In this document: positions 35,946-44,856 of the stretch, in pieces
How the letters are laid out: the number at the start of each line of letters is the position of its first letter
Position numbering within the stretch: the stretch's first letter is position 1
Origin: an uncultured Muribaculaceae bacterium
GTDB taxonomy: Bacteria; Bacteroidota; Bacteroidia; Bacteroidales; Muribaculaceae
Direction of reading: 5' to 3'
Assembly: GCA_910587425.1 (NCBI GenBank)
Contig: CAJUKU010000008.1
Location: 1 to 64,000 of the forward strand
DNA: 64,000 nucleotides
Program-made: the position numbers and the translations under genes
Notes under the pieces: generated by a model
Databases searched by the model: none
Told to the model about the DNA's origin: nothing
What the model saw: only the letters and a program-made list of their open reading frames with translations

Positions 35946-36022
35946 CCGAAGCTGAAATTTTTTTTATCGCGTGGCGGAATGGCATAGCACGTGCCTCGGC
36001 ATCGCGGTGGAGTCGAATGGAT

Positions 36023-36199
36023 TCAATAGAACCGGCAGTGGGTCTCGTCGAATGTATAGCCTGCGGCAGCAAGGCGTTCGGTGAGTGCCTCGCGGTCAAG
36101 GTCAAGGTCATAGCAAAGGTCGTCGAGCGATGTGTACTGGTCGCGTAGCTTCATGTTTATGAAGCTCACAAGCATGGCTGGATCTTGTGGTATATACAT
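36023..36199 (-). CDS. DUF4250 domain protein
   Basis: A 58-residue protein. Its beginning MYIPQDPAMLVSFINMKLRD, then QYTSLDDLCYDLDLDREALT and the tail GYTFDETHCRFY match DUF4250: Pro-x-Asp-Pro-x-Met-Leu, Asn-x-Lys-Leu-Arg-Asp and a terminal Phe-Tyr. Function is unknown. It lies just after tRNA-Cys on the same strand, beyond the tRNA's terminator. Confidence 0.88.
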   Translation of the reverse strand: MYIPQDPAMLVSFINMKLRDQYTSLDDLCYDLDLDREALTERLAAAGYTFDETHCRFY

Positions 36200-36220
36200 G
36201 GTGGCGTTATTTGTGTGTGG

Positions 36221-36260
36221 AAAAAAATTACGCCCTGCTGCCGTTAAGGCTACAGGGCGT
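36221..36260 (-). terminator. Terminator of tRNA-Cys
   Basis: Stem ACGCCCTG / CAGGGCGT followed on the minus strand by AATTTTTTT. It begins six bases after the CCA end of the tRNA. Confidence 0.85.
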
Positions 36261-36265
36261 TTTGT

Positions 36266-36339
36266 TGGAGGTTCCTAGCAGAATCGAACTGCTGTAAACG
36301 GTTTTGCAGACCGGTGCCTAACCACTCGGCCAAGGAACC
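36266..36339 (-). tRNA. tRNA-Cys (anticodon GCA)
   Basis: On the minus strand the acceptor arms GGTTCCT / AGGAACC pair, the D-arm is GCCGAGTGGTTAGGC, the anticodon loop CTGCAAA shows GCA, and the T-arm is AGCAGTTCGATTCTGCT. The 3' CCA is encoded (36266-36268), with discriminator U. Confidence 0.96.
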
Positions 36340-36362
36340 ATATTGCGGCGGTTTTGCGACTG

Positions 36363-36394
36363 CAAAGTTATGTCAAAGTTTTTAACCGTGCAAA
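36363..36394 (-). promoter_or_regulatory. Promoter of tRNA-Cys
   Basis: Minus strand -33 TTTG (36391-36394), 20 bases, -7 TAACTTTG (36363-36370), about 23 bases before the tRNA 5' end. Confidence 0.85.
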
Positions 36395-36449
36395 TTTTTC
36401 GACCGATTTTTATAGCGCTTTTGCGCGACAACTATCGTTATCGCCTTTG

Positions 36450-37394
36450 TCAGAATGGTTTGCGGTACTTGTCGGTGGCATCGTCAGTAAGTATGCTGAG
36501 GTATGACGCGTAGCGTGACTGCGAGATCCGGTGCTCGTCGATAGCCTTGCGGACTGCGCATCCTGGCTCGTGTGTGTGCGTGCAGTTATTATAGCGGCAG
36601 CCGGCTGACGCTTCGAAAATCTCGGGAAAATAATGCGACACCTGATGGGGATCGAAGTCGATGGTGCCGAAGCCTTTCACTCCGGGGGTGTCGATTATGT
36701 CGCCTCCTCCGGGCACCGGGAACATTTCGGAGAATGTAGTGGTGTGCATTCCGGTGTCGTGTGTGTTTGAAATTTCGGCAGTGCGCAGGTCGAGCCCCGG
36801 GATTATACGGTTGATAAGTGTAGATTTGCCTACACCAGAGTTGCCGGAGAGCAGTGTGACCTTATCGTGAAGCATCTCCCTTATCTCGTCGACTCCGGCT
36901 CCGCTCAGCGCCGAGGCATGCACAACGGTATAGCCGATTGTGCGGTACAAGTGTGTGACGGCATCAAGATACTCGGCGCGCTCCGGATCGCCGTCGCATA
37001 GGTCGGTTTTGTTGATGACTATTACTGTCGGTATCGCGTATGCCTGTGCGGTGGCAAGGAAACGGTCGATGAAGGTTGTTGAGGTCGTCGGGTGGAATAG
37101 TGTGACTATCAGAAGCGCCTGATCCACGTTTGCGGCGATGATGTGTGCTTCCTTCGATAGATTGCTCGCACGGCGGATGATGTAGTTGTGCCGTGGTTCG
37201 ATTGCCGTTATGAATGGCGTGTCGGCGGGTCCGGCTGCGGGTAGTATTGTGACATGGTCGCCTACAGCCACCGGATTGGTGGTGCGTATACCTTTAAGCC
37301 GGAAGTTGCCTTTGATCTTGCAGTTCACGTTTTCGCCGCTATCGGTTCGGACGGTATACCAGCTTCCGGTGTTTCGTGTCACTATTCCATTCAT
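36450..37394 (-). CDS. rsgA: Ribosome small-subunit GTPase A (RsgA)
   Basis: A 314-residue circularly permuted GTPase for late 30S maturation. An OB-fold N-terminus (GIVTRNTGSWYTV) precedes the G-motifs in permuted order: VINKTDLCD (G4), LSGNSGVGKSTLINRI (G1), and DTPGVKGFG (G3). The zinc knuckle C-RYNN-C-T-H-THEPG-C is at residues about 262-275. Length is normal. Confidence 0.95.
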   Translation of the reverse strand: MNGIVTRNTGSWYTVRTDSGENVNCKIKGNFRLKGIRTTNPVAVGDHVTILPAAGPADTPFITAIEPRHNYIIRRASNLSKEAHIIAANVDQALLIVTLFHPTTSTTFIDRFLATAQAYAIPTVIVINKTDLCDGDPERAEYLDAVTHLYRTIGYTVVHASALSGAGVDEIREMLHDKVTLLSGNSGVGKSTLINRIIPGLDLRTAEISNTHDTGMHTTTFSEMFPVPGGGDIIDTPGVKGFGTIDFDPHQVSHYFPEIFEASAGCRYNNCTHTHEPGCAVRKAIDEHRISQSRYASYLSILTDDATDKYRKPF

Positions 37395-37432
37395 AGTCGT
37401 CAGATATATTTTTGGTGCGGGTGATTTGTGTC

Positions 37433-37459
37433 GAAGCCCGGCGTCGTCAGCCGGGCTTC
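37433..37459. terminator. Hairpin between winged-helix gene and rsgA
   Basis: A perfect 10-bp stem GAAGCCCGGC / GCCGGGCTTC with a 7-base loop, lying between two minus-strand genes. The T5 tract is on the plus-strand side (37466 onward), so its use as a minus-strand terminator is uncertain. Confidence 0.5.
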
Positions 37460-37542
37460 GTGATGGTTTTTAGCCCCGGTGGTCAGCTTATTGCTGAACC
37501 TGTTAAAAGAGGCTTGTGATGTAAGTCGGTAGCGGTGGGAGA

Positions 37543-37755
37543 TCACTCCTGTACGAGGCGTACGAGGATTTCCTTGTCGTCGCCGCTTTCCTCAAAGGCA
37601 ATCTTACCTTCGCGTGCGAGCCAACCGAGGGCTGCGCAAAGTTCTTTGTCCTTGAGTTTAGTCATTTTCTTGATCTGCTTGTTGTCAAGCACATCGGCGG
37701 TGTTGAGAGCGTTCCAGACCTGTCCTGCCCATGCACCGATTGTTTCAGTGTTCAT
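37543..37755 (-). CDS. Winged-helix domain protein (DUF2582-like)
   Basis: A 70-residue protein: GAWAGQVWNALNTADVLDNK, then KLKDKELCAALGWLAREGKI and a final beta-wing KEILVRLVQE. It matches the small stand-alone winged-helix family common in Bacteroidetes. A DNA-binding role is inferred from fold. It has its own -7 box (TAACTTTG, 37802-37809 on the minus strand). Confidence 0.85.
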   Translation of the reverse strand: MNTETIGAWAGQVWNALNTADVLDNKQIKKMTKLKDKELCAALGWLAREGKIAFEESGDDKEILVRLVQE

Positions 37756-37801
37756 TGTTTGTAGGGTTTAGTTAATGTATGTCGTAAGTCTATGTGTGCT
37801 G

Positions 37802-37809
37802 CAAAGTTA
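37802..37809 (-). promoter_or_regulatory. -7 element of the winged-helix gene
   Basis: Minus strand TAACTTTG, giving a leader of about 40 bases. I could not identify a clear -33 box. Confidence 0.55.
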
Positions 37810-37903
37810 CAACTTTTTTATGAAACAATTGCTGTTTTCGTACAAAATTCTGTTTCATCCGGTTTCCCCTTTTTTGTGATCCGACATCTTCAGGCGAACG
37901 TTC

Positions 37904-38773
37904 TTATTTGAGGTTCAGCCGTTTGAGTAGCAGCATCTCCTGACCTTGACCATCCTTAAGTATAGCCTGAGTCGCGTCTGATCCGGGGACTACAGTCTCC
38001 ACCTGTTCGAGCGCCACGAGGAATTTCTGTTCCAGTTCGGCGTCAGGACACATCATGCGTGTGGTGGCGAGATTGACAAACTGTATGGAGTTCTGTTTGT
38101 CCGGGTCGATGAACAATGAGCCGTTGAGGATATTACATCCGGTATTTCCATGCACGCGCATCTCCGGAATGTCGATCACCATCTTTACGCCTGCTGAATC
38201 CGGCACTTGCTGTCCTTCTATCTTTGTTATCGTCCATGCTCCGTTCAGGAAGCTGATGTCGCTTTTGCGTAGTGTGAGTGTGGTTTTTCCTGTAGCGTCT
38301 TTCATATATAGGAGATAGTCCTGTCCGATTTTGTCGATTGAGAATTTGCGTACGGTCTCGAATGCCATGTTTATGCCTATTTCATAAGGCGCGTCAGGGC
38401 AAAATTTCATGGTGGAGAGAAATTCCGATGCTTTCTGCATGTCTCCACCCGGAGTTACGGCAAGGTCTCCGTTCAAGGTGTTACAACCGTTATTGGCATA
38501 TACCTTGAGTTGGAAGGGATTAACAGATGTAGTGTCGAAAATGATGTACGGACGGTCGTCGCCTGTCACAGCTGTACCGCCTACATCGGCTATAGTCCAT
38601 TCACCGTACAGCACGCCATTGATAGCGGCTTCCGTTTCTTCGGGTGTCTTCACCTCCACTTCGCCGGTGGACTCGCTGATGGTGGGTTTCTGCTGTTTCG
38701 GGCTGAAAATGCTACAGCCTGTGAGTGTTGCTGCGATAACAAGCGCAGATACATATCTGGTTTTTGTAAGCAT
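37904..38773 (-). CDS. Double META-domain lipoprotein
   Basis: A 289-residue lipoprotein: signal with lipobox LTGC (Cys20), then two META/HslJ-like domains at about residues 52-165 and 172-285. Each shows a GEWTI/GAWTI opening, a NNGCNTLNGD/NTGCNILNGS core and a C-terminal strand pair with MKFCPD/TRMMCPD. HslJ-type domains are linked to stress or antibiotic tolerance in other bacteria; the function here is unknown. The internal duplication is clear. Confidence 0.85.
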   Translation of the reverse strand: MLTKTRYVSALVIAATLTGCSIFSPKQQKPTISESTGEVEVKTPEETEAAINGVLYGEWTIADVGGTAVTGDDRPYIIFDTTSVNPFQLKVYANNGCNTLNGDLAVTPGGDMQKASEFLSTMKFCPDAPYEIGINMAFETVRKFSIDKIGQDYLLYMKDATGKTTLTLRKSDISFLNGAWTITKIEGQQVPDSAGVKMVIDIPEMRVHGNTGCNILNGSLFIDPDKQNSIQFVNLATTRMMCPDAELEQKFLVALEQVETVVPGSDATQAILKDGQGQEMLLLKRLNLK

Positions 38774-38875
38774 GTCCTATCTGATTTTGGTTTTTAGTTG
38801 AATCCGAATCTTTAAATGTGGTTTAATAAATAAGGTTATTGGCGGGTGAAATGTTCAACATTTAACACCGGAGTG

Positions 38876-38883
38876 CAAATTTA
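38876..38883 (-). promoter_or_regulatory. -7 element of the META lipoprotein gene
   Basis: Minus strand TAAATTTG with TTTC at the -33 position after 19 bases (one mismatch). Leader about 95 bases. Confidence 0.6.
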
Positions 38884-38970
38884 ACTAAAAAGGATGACTT
38901 TTGAAATTGTATTTCGCAGGTTATGCATAGCAATGGGGCGTTTCGCAGTATGGCGCGTGGTCGGCGAGAG

Positions 38971-38978
38971 TAATTTTG
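38971..38978 (+). promoter_or_regulatory. -7 element before the M15 peptidase
   Basis: TAATTTTG. It includes the TTG at 38976 that could be read as a start codon, so the translation start must lie downstream, at the ATG at 39051. Confidence 0.65.
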
Positions 38979-39050
38979 CATTGTCTCTTAAACGATGCTT
39001 TTGCGGCGCATCGGTTGAGGGAACAGTCTTTTTTCAAATCTTATTCAGCT

Positions 39051-39449
39051 ATGGAATATTTCACCATTGATGAACTTACGCGTTCAGACACGGCTACGCG
39101 TCTGGGCATAGACAACACGCCTCCTCCCGAGGCTGTGGCGGCATTGACCGTGCTCGTGGATAACCTGCTGGATCCAATCCGGCGTCTTTGGGGCAAACCG
39201 TTGACGGTGACGAGTGGATATCGTTGTCCGGCACTGAACCGTGCGGTCGGTGGAGCGCTAAACTCGCATCATCTGCGCGGCATGGCGGCAGATCTCACTA
39301 CCGGCGACCGCACTGCCAACCGTCGCATGTTTCAGTTGCTGCTCGAAAGCGGCATGCCGTTCACGCAACTTATCGATGAGAGCGGTTTCTCCTGGATTCA
39401 CCTTTCGTATGATCCTGCCGATCTGAGATGTCAGGTCCTGAAGTTATGA
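39051..39449 (+). CDS. M15-family D-Ala-D-Ala-type peptidase
   Basis: A 132-residue peptidase of the M15_3 type. Zinc ligands and catalytic residues are visible: GGALNSHHLRGMAADL (His73/74, Asp81) and SWIHLSY (His117), with TVTSGYRCPALN in between strands. No signal peptide, as in phage endolysins. It is followed by an ATGA-overlapping gene like those of phage lysis cassettes. The start at 39051 is chosen because the earlier TTG lies within the -7 promoter box. Confidence 0.85.
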   Translation: MEYFTIDELTRSDTATRLGIDNTPPPEAVAALTVLVDNLLDPIRRLWGKPLTVTSGYRCPALNRAVGGALNSHHLRGMAADLTTGDRTANRRMFQLLLESGMPFTQLIDESGFSWIHLSYDPADLRCQVLKL

Positions 39450-39931
39450 GATCTGTGTCCTTGTTTCTCGCGGGAACCGCAATCGGGTTCTGTGCAGGCG
39501 GATTGGCGATTTGCTCCCGTGGGGATTCATCGGTAGGCGCAACATGCGATACTGTTACCGTGGTCAGGTGTGATACGTTTCGGGTAATCACTCCGTCGGC
39601 GGCAGGTGTCACAGACCTTGGCTTGCGGATGATGACTCTGCCGGCGTGGCGGTGCGGTAGCGCGGAGTCGTGTTCCGTGACTGTTGCTTTACCAGTGGAG
39701 CGCAAGGTTTACTCCGACAGCGCGTACCGGGCGGTAGTGAGTGGTATCGGTGTGAGTCTCGACAGCCTGGAAGTGTACAGGATGCAGACTTTTACAAGCA
39801 TGACGTACAAGCCGGTTAAATGGCGTGATAAACGTTGGGTGATAGGTCCTTCCGTTGGAGTTGGTTTTGACGGACGGCGTTTCCGTCCGTTTGCCGGAGT
39901 GACATTGACATACCGGTTCTTGACCTTCTGA
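39446..39931 (+). CDS. DUF6808-like membrane-anchored protein
   Basis: A 161-residue protein with an N-terminal membrane anchor (MRSVSLFLAGTAIGFCAGGL), a Thr/Val-rich spacer with paired DTVTVVRCDTFRV, and a C-terminal beta part KRWVIGPSVGVGFDGRRFRP. This resembles the DUF6808 group often found after M15 peptidases. The start overlaps the peptidase stop (ATGA at 39446). A spanin-like or lysis-related role is only a guess from context. Confidence 0.65.
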   Translation: MRSVSLFLAGTAIGFCAGGLAICSRGDSSVGATCDTVTVVRCDTFRVITPSAAGVTDLGLRMMTLPAWRCGSAESCSVTVALPVERKVYSDSAYRAVVSGIGVSLDSLEVYRMQTFTSMTYKPVKWRDKRWVIGPSVGVGFDGRRFRPFAGVTLTYRFLTF

Positions 39932-40020
39932 TAGTATCGCTGATCATGTGTTTTGAACATGTGTTTACATTGTTTTGTTAAAAAATCGACCTGAGGGATG
40001 GCGGAAGTGAGGGAATTTAT

Positions 40021-40028
40021 TAATTTTG
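40021..40028 (+). promoter_or_regulatory. -7 element of the leu operon
   Basis: TAATTTTG; no good -33 box. The leader (about 80 bases) contains a bulged hairpin CCTG-GTGC / GCAC-CAGG at 40042-40065. No leucine-rich leader peptide was seen. Confidence 0.6.
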
Positions 40029-40114
40029 CATTTTCGTGTTTCCTGTAGTGCTTAGAGCACGCAGGCAATTTTGAAACGTCAGTATAATACCAGTTTATAT
40101 ACACATAGTAACTT

Positions 40115-41608
40115 ATGAGCGACCGTCTTTATATTTTCGACACCACGCTTCGCGACGGCGAGCAGGTGCCGGGTTGCCAGCTCAATACGGTAGAGAAGAT
40201 TGAGGTGGCTAAAATGCTTGAGGAACTTGGCGTCGATGTCATCGAAGCCGGTTTTCCCGTGTCAAGTCCGGGTGATTTCAATTCTGTAGTGGAGATCAGC
40301 AAGGCAGTCACCTGGCCTACGGTCTGCGCGCTGACGCGTGCGGTGGAGAATGATATCCGTGTGGCAGCCGATGCTCTGCAGTATGCGCGGCACAAACGAA
40401 TCCATACAGGTATAGGCACCAGTGATTACCACATCCGCTACAAATTCAACTCCACCCGTGAGGAAATCCTCGAACGTGCTATCGGTTGTGTGAGCTATGC
40501 CAAGAAGTTTGTCGAGGATGTACAGTTCTATGCCGAGGATGCTGGTCGGACGGATAATGAGTATCTGGCGCGAGTGATCGAGGCTGTGATACGTGCCGGT
40601 GCAACAGTCGTCAATATCCCCGATACTACCGGCTACTGCCTCCCCTCGGAGTTCGCGGCTAAGATACGCTACCTGATGGAGCATGTTGACGGCATCGACC
40701 GCGTGACCATAGCAACACACTGCCATAACGACCTTGGTATGGCAACGGCAAATACCGTAAGCGGAATCGTAGCCGGTGCACGTCAGGCAGAGGTGACCAT
40801 CAACGGTATCGGAGAGCGTGCGGGCAACACATCGCTCGAAGAGGTGGTGATGACTTTCCGCTCACACAAGGAGCTCGGCATCGACAGCAATGTCAACGCC
40901 ACGCGTCTGAGTGGCGCGAGCCGAATGGTGTCGAGCCTCATGAATATGCCTGTGCAGCCTAATAAGGCTATAGTGGGTAGAAATGCGTTTGCTCATTCGA
41001 GCGGCATACATCAGGACGGTGTGCTCAAGAACCGCGAGAGCTACGAGATAATAGACCCGAAAGAGGTGGGCGTAGACGAGAATTCGATCGTTCTGACGGC
41101 GCGCAGCGGACGTGCGGCACTCAAGCACCGTCTGCACGTGCTCGGGGTTGAGCTTGACAAGGAGAATCTCGACAAGGCTTACGAGGCATTCCTGCGCCTT
41201 GCCGACCGCAAGAAAGAGATCAACGATGACGATGTGCTGATGCTTGCCGGCAAGCAGAACGCCAATCACCGCATAAAGCTGGAATACCTGCAGGTGACTT
41301 CCGGCGTCGGTATACGTTCTGTCGCGAGCATAGGGCTTGACATAGCCGGAGAGAAATTCGAGGCGGCAGCCTCCGGCAACGGACCTGTCGACGCTGCTAT
41401 CTCGGCGATAAAGATAATCATACGTCGCACCATGCTTGTCAAGGAATTCCTGATCCAGGCAATAAACAAGGGAAGCAATGATGTGGGCAAGGTGCACATG
41501 ACTGTGGAGTACGAGGGGCAGCCGTATTACGGTTTCTCGGCAAATACCGACATAGTCGCCGCCAGTGCAGAAGCTTTCATTGACGCAATAAATAAATTCG
41601 TGCACTGA
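40115..41608 (+). CDS. leuA: 2-isopropylmalate synthase
   Basis: A 497-residue enzyme condensing acetyl-CoA with 2-oxoisovalerate, the first step of leucine synthesis. The catalytic start DTTLRDGEQVPGCQLN (residues 8-23), HCHNDLGMATAN metal site and GIGERAGNTSLEE block are intact; the C-terminal leucine-binding regulatory domain (from about residue 390) is present, so feedback inhibition is expected. Stop shares one base with the leuC start. Confidence 0.96.
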   Translation: MSDRLYIFDTTLRDGEQVPGCQLNTVEKIEVAKMLEELGVDVIEAGFPVSSPGDFNSVVEISKAVTWPTVCALTRAVENDIRVAADALQYARHKRIHTGIGTSDYHIRYKFNSTREEILERAIGCVSYAKKFVEDVQFYAEDAGRTDNEYLARVIEAVIRAGATVVNIPDTTGYCLPSEFAAKIRYLMEHVDGIDRVTIATHCHNDLGMATANTVSGIVAGARQAEVTINGIGERAGNTSLEEVVMTFRSHKELGIDSNVNATRLSGASRMVSSLMNMPVQPNKAIVGRNAFAHSSGIHQDGVLKNRESYEIIDPKEVGVDENSIVLTARSGRAALKHRLHVLGVELDKENLDKAYEAFLRLADRKKEINDDDVLMLAGKQNANHRIKLEYLQVTSGVGIRSVASIGLDIAGEKFEAAASGNGPVDAAISAIKIIIRRTMLVKEFLIQAINKGSNDVGKVHMTVEYEGQPYYGFSANTDIVAASAEAFIDAINKFVH

Positions 41609-42999
41609 TGGGAAAGACTCTCTTTGAGAAAATTTGGGAAGCGCATACGGTGACCGATATCCCCGATGGTCCGTCGCAGATATATATCGACCGTCATTAT
41701 TGCCACGAGGTGACATCGCCACAGGCTTTCGAGGGACTCCGTCAGCGGGGGCTTCGCGTGCGTCGCACAGACCGTACGACATGCTCGCCGGATCATAACA
41801 TTCCTACTGTCGACCAGGACAAGCCTATAGCTGACCCGGTGTCGCGCAATCAGGTGGCGACCCTGGAGCGCAATGCCGCCGAGTTCGGGCTTACGCTATT
41901 CGGCATAGGTCATGAGCGAAATGGAATAATCCATGTTATAGGTCCGGAAAACGGTCTGACGCTTCCGGGATCCACAATCGTGTGCGGCGACAGCCATACT
42001 TCAACTCACGGGGCTGTTGGTGCCGTGGCATTCGGCATCGGTACTTCGGAGGTTGAGATGGTGCTCGCCACGCAGTGCATCCTTCAGCCACGTCCGCGCA
42101 CGATGCGCATAAACGTAGAGGGTAAACTCGCCAAAGGTGTCACCGCAAAAGATGTCGCCTTATATATAATAGCGAAGATGACCACCGGCGGTGCCACCGG
42201 TTATTTCGTTGAATATGCCGGTGAGGCGATCCGTTCTCTCAGCATGGAGGGTAGGATGACACTCTGCAACATGTCGATAGAGATGGGCGCGCGCGGAGGT
42301 ATGGTCGCTCCTGACGAGACGACGTTTGAATATATCCGCGGGCGTGACTTCGCGCCGAAAGGTGAGGCTTGGGATCGGGCGGTAGAGTATTGGCGCACGC
42401 TTCCGAGCGATCCTGACGCGCGCTTTGACGCAGAGGTGACATTCCGTGCCGAGGATATAGCCCCGCGGATCACGTACGGAACAAATCCCGGAATGGGCAT
42501 AGCGATCGATGAGGATGTCCCGGCAATTCCTATTGATGATGAGGCTGCCGCTGCATCGGCTGCAAAGTCGCTTGAATACATGGGGTTCCGCTCCGGTCAG
42601 AAACTTCTTGGCGAGAAGGTGGACTATGTGTTCCTCGGCAGCTGTACGAACGGCAGGATAGAAGACTTCCGTGCGTTCGCATCGTATGTGAAAGGTAAAC
42701 GCAAGGCACCGGGTGTCACGGCATGGCTGGTGCCTGGTTCCTGGGCTGTAAGGCGGCAGATCGAGGCTGAGGGTATCGACAGGATTCTCGCTGATGCGGG
42801 TTTCGAGCTGCGTCAGCCCGGATGTTCGGCATGTCTTGCCATGAATGATGATAAAATCCCGGCTGGGGCGCTTGCCGTCTCGACCTCCAACCGTAATTTT
42901 GAAGGCCGTCAGGGACCGGGCGCGCGTACTGTGCTCGCCGGACCGCTTGTGGCTGCTGCCGCCGCTATACATGGAGTGATTACCGATCCACGCATATAA
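41608..42999 (+). CDS. leuC: 3-isopropylmalate dehydratase large subunit
   Basis: A 463-residue aconitase-family subunit. The 4Fe-4S ligands are in LGSCTNGR (one Cys) and GCSACLAMN (two Cys); VCGDSHTSTHGA is the conserved substrate region. It works with LeuD to isomerise 2- to 3-isopropylmalate. Confidence 0.96.
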   Translation: MGKTLFEKIWEAHTVTDIPDGPSQIYIDRHYCHEVTSPQAFEGLRQRGLRVRRTDRTTCSPDHNIPTVDQDKPIADPVSRNQVATLERNAAEFGLTLFGIGHERNGIIHVIGPENGLTLPGSTIVCGDSHTSTHGAVGAVAFGIGTSEVEMVLATQCILQPRPRTMRINVEGKLAKGVTAKDVALYIIAKMTTGGATGYFVEYAGEAIRSLSMEGRMTLCNMSIEMGARGGMVAPDETTFEYIRGRDFAPKGEAWDRAVEYWRTLPSDPDARFDAEVTFRAEDIAPRITYGTNPGMGIAIDEDVPAIPIDDEAAAASAAKSLEYMGFRSGQKLLGEKVDYVFLGSCTNGRIEDFRAFASYVKGKRKAPGVTAWLVPGSWAVRRQIEAEGIDRILADAGFELRQPGCSACLAMNDDKIPAGALAVSTSNRNFEGRQGPGARTVLAGPLVAAAAAIHGVITDPRI

Positions 43000-43001
43000 A
43001 G

Positions 43002-43601
43002 ATGAAAACAAATCCTAAATTCAGCATAATTACCTCACGTTGCGTGCCGCTCCCTACGGAGAATATCGATACGGATCAGATTATCCCCGCACGCTTCCTG
43101 AAAGGCACCTCGCGCGATGGATTCGGCGAGAACCTTTTCCGTGACTGGCGATACGACGCCAATGGTGAGCCGATAATGACTTTCCCGCTCAATGATCCGA
43201 CCTACAGCGGGTGTGTGCTTGTCGCCGGTAAAAACTTCGGATGCGGATCAAGCCGCGAACATGCCGCATGGGCTATCGCGGATTATGGTTTCCGCGCAGT
43301 GATCTCGAGTTTTTTTGCCGACATACACAAGAACAACGAACTGAACAACTTTGTGCTGCCAGTGACTGTCAGCCAGGACTTTCTTGAGCATCTGCTTGCA
43401 GAAATCGCCGCCGACCCGACAACTGAGGTGCGGATTGATCTGCCAGCCCAGACGGTCACCGTGCTAACCTCGGGACGTTCGGAGCATTTTGAAATCAACG
43501 CATATAAGAAGCAGTGTCTCACAGAGGGTCTTGATGACATCGGTTATCTTCTCGCACACGCTGCGGATATTGACAAATACGAAAACGAAACAAACTCATG
43601 A
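43002..43601 (+). CDS. leuD: 3-isopropylmalate dehydratase small subunit
   Basis: A 199-residue swivelling-domain subunit: NIDTDQIIPARFLKGTSRDG near the start and AGKNFGCGSSREHAAWAI in the middle. Two bases follow leuC; the stop overlaps leuB (ATGA). Confidence 0.96.
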   Translation: MKTNPKFSIITSRCVPLPTENIDTDQIIPARFLKGTSRDGFGENLFRDWRYDANGEPIMTFPLNDPTYSGCVLVAGKNFGCGSSREHAAWAIADYGFRAVISSFFADIHKNNELNNFVLPVTVSQDFLEHLLAEIAADPTTEVRIDLPAQTVTVLTSGRSEHFEINAYKKQCLTEGLDDIGYLLAHAADIDKYENETNS

Positions 43602-44659
43602 ATCTTACCATAGCATTACTGCCGGGCGATGGAATCGGTCCGGAAATATCGCGTCAAGGGGTCAAGGCGGCGAATGCCGTGGCTGCTAAGTTCGGACATC
43701 GTCTGCATTTCAGGCATGCACTTATCGGTGCCGCTGCTATTGATGCGACTGGCGATCCTTTCCCTGAAGAGACATATAAGGTGTGCAGCGAGGCGGATGC
43801 CGTGCTTTTCTCCGCCGTGGGCGACCTTCGTTTTGACAACCGTCCGGATCTGACGGTGCGCCCTGAGCAGGGTCTGCTTGCTATGCGCAAGAAACTCGGA
43901 CTGTTTGCCAACATCCGTCCGGTGAACACGTTCGACTGTCTGCTTCATCTGTCACCGCTGCGTGAAGACCGCATAAAGGGAGCTGATTTCGTGTGCATAC
44001 GAGAGCTTACCGGCGGAATGTATTTCGGCGACAAGCAGCAGGACGACAACCATGCTTTCGACGTGTGCAGCTACACACGCGGTGAGATCGAGCGGATACT
44101 GCGTGTAGCATTCGGCTATGCACAGCGCAGACGCCACCATCTGACGATCGTCGATAAGGCGAATGTACTCGCGACATCACGTCTGTGGCGTAAGGTAGGG
44201 CAGGAGATTGCCACTGAGTATCCGGATGTGGAGGTGGAGTTCATGTATGTCGACAATGCCGCTATGCGCATGATCCAGGATCCGCGTTCGTTTGACGTCA
44301 TGGTTACTGAGAATACTTTCGGCGATATCCTGACTGACGAGGGTAGTGTTATCTCCGGATCGATGGGATTGCTCCCGTCGGCTTCGACAGGCAGCGGCAC
44401 TCCGGTGTTTGAGCCGATACATGGCTCATGGCCACAGGCTGCCGGTAAGGACATCGCCAATCCGCTCGCACAGATTCTCTCGGTAGCTATGATGTTCGAG
44501 CACTTCGGACTTGCCGAGGAGGGACAGCTGATACGCCGCGCTGTCGATGCATCGCTCGCCGAAGGTATCCGTACCCCCGATCTCGCAGCGGAAGGTGCGC
44601 AAGCGTATGGGACTGAATACGTAGGCACCTGGATAGCCGATTATATATCGCGCTCCTGA
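43598..44659 (+). CDS. leuB: 3-isopropylmalate dehydrogenase
   Basis: A 353-residue NAD-dependent beta-decarboxylating dehydrogenase. ALLPGDGIGPEISRQGVKA opens the protein; ELTGGMYFGDK, DKANVLATSRLWRKV and VTENTFGDILTDEGSVISGS carry substrate and metal sites. Last gene of the operon, followed by a terminator. With leuA, leuC and leuD it completes the pathway to 2-oxoisocaproate. Confidence 0.96.
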   Translation: MNLTIALLPGDGIGPEISRQGVKAANAVAAKFGHRLHFRHALIGAAAIDATGDPFPEETYKVCSEADAVLFSAVGDLRFDNRPDLTVRPEQGLLAMRKKLGLFANIRPVNTFDCLLHLSPLREDRIKGADFVCIRELTGGMYFGDKQQDDNHAFDVCSYTRGEIERILRVAFGYAQRRRHHLTIVDKANVLATSRLWRKVGQEIATEYPDVEVEFMYVDNAAMRMIQDPRSFDVMVTENTFGDILTDEGSVISGSMGLLPSASTGSGTPVFEPIHGSWPQAAGKDIANPLAQILSVAMMFEHFGLAEEGQLIRRAVDASLAEGIRTPDLAAEGAQAYGTEYVGTWIADYISRS

Positions 44660-44717
44660 TCAAGCTTAAAATCAACCGATCATGGTTCTGAGGGCAGAGC
44701 CGTGATAAACGGATATG

Positions 44718-44754
44718 AGTTGTGTGTCGCAAATTGTGCCACACAACTTTTTTA
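44718..44754 (+). terminator. Terminator of the leu operon
   Basis: Stem AGTTGTGTG / CACACAACT then TTTTTT. The middle (TCGCAAATTGTGC) recalls the inner part of the 42-base hairpin repeat at 27549 and 63542. Confidence 0.85.
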
Positions 44755-44793
44755 TGTTGAGTGTGATAATTACGGAAATTTTTCCATAATTTC

Positions 44794-44824
44794 TTTGCGC
44801 TATTAAAAATTGTATATAATTTTG
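44794..44824 (+). promoter_or_regulatory. Promoter of the MetE-like gene
   Basis: -33 TTTG (44794-44797), 19 bases, -7 TAATTTTG (44817-44824). Leader about 25 bases; no SAM riboswitch is seen. Confidence 0.88.
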
Positions 44825-44856
44825 CGCGAAACTAAACATGCAATCACAGAACGCTT

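Noticed and set aside
40029..40114. Leucine attenuator before leuA
   Set aside because: There is a hairpin but no leader peptide with leucine codons and no terminator form.
40862..41782. A 306-residue minus-strand frame within leuA/leuC
   Set aside because: Antisense to two conserved leucine genes; no own promoter or recognisable motif.
44825..44856. SAM or cobalamin riboswitch before the MetE-like gene
   Set aside because: Only about 25 bases separate the predicted RNA start from the ATG, too short for a riboswitch.
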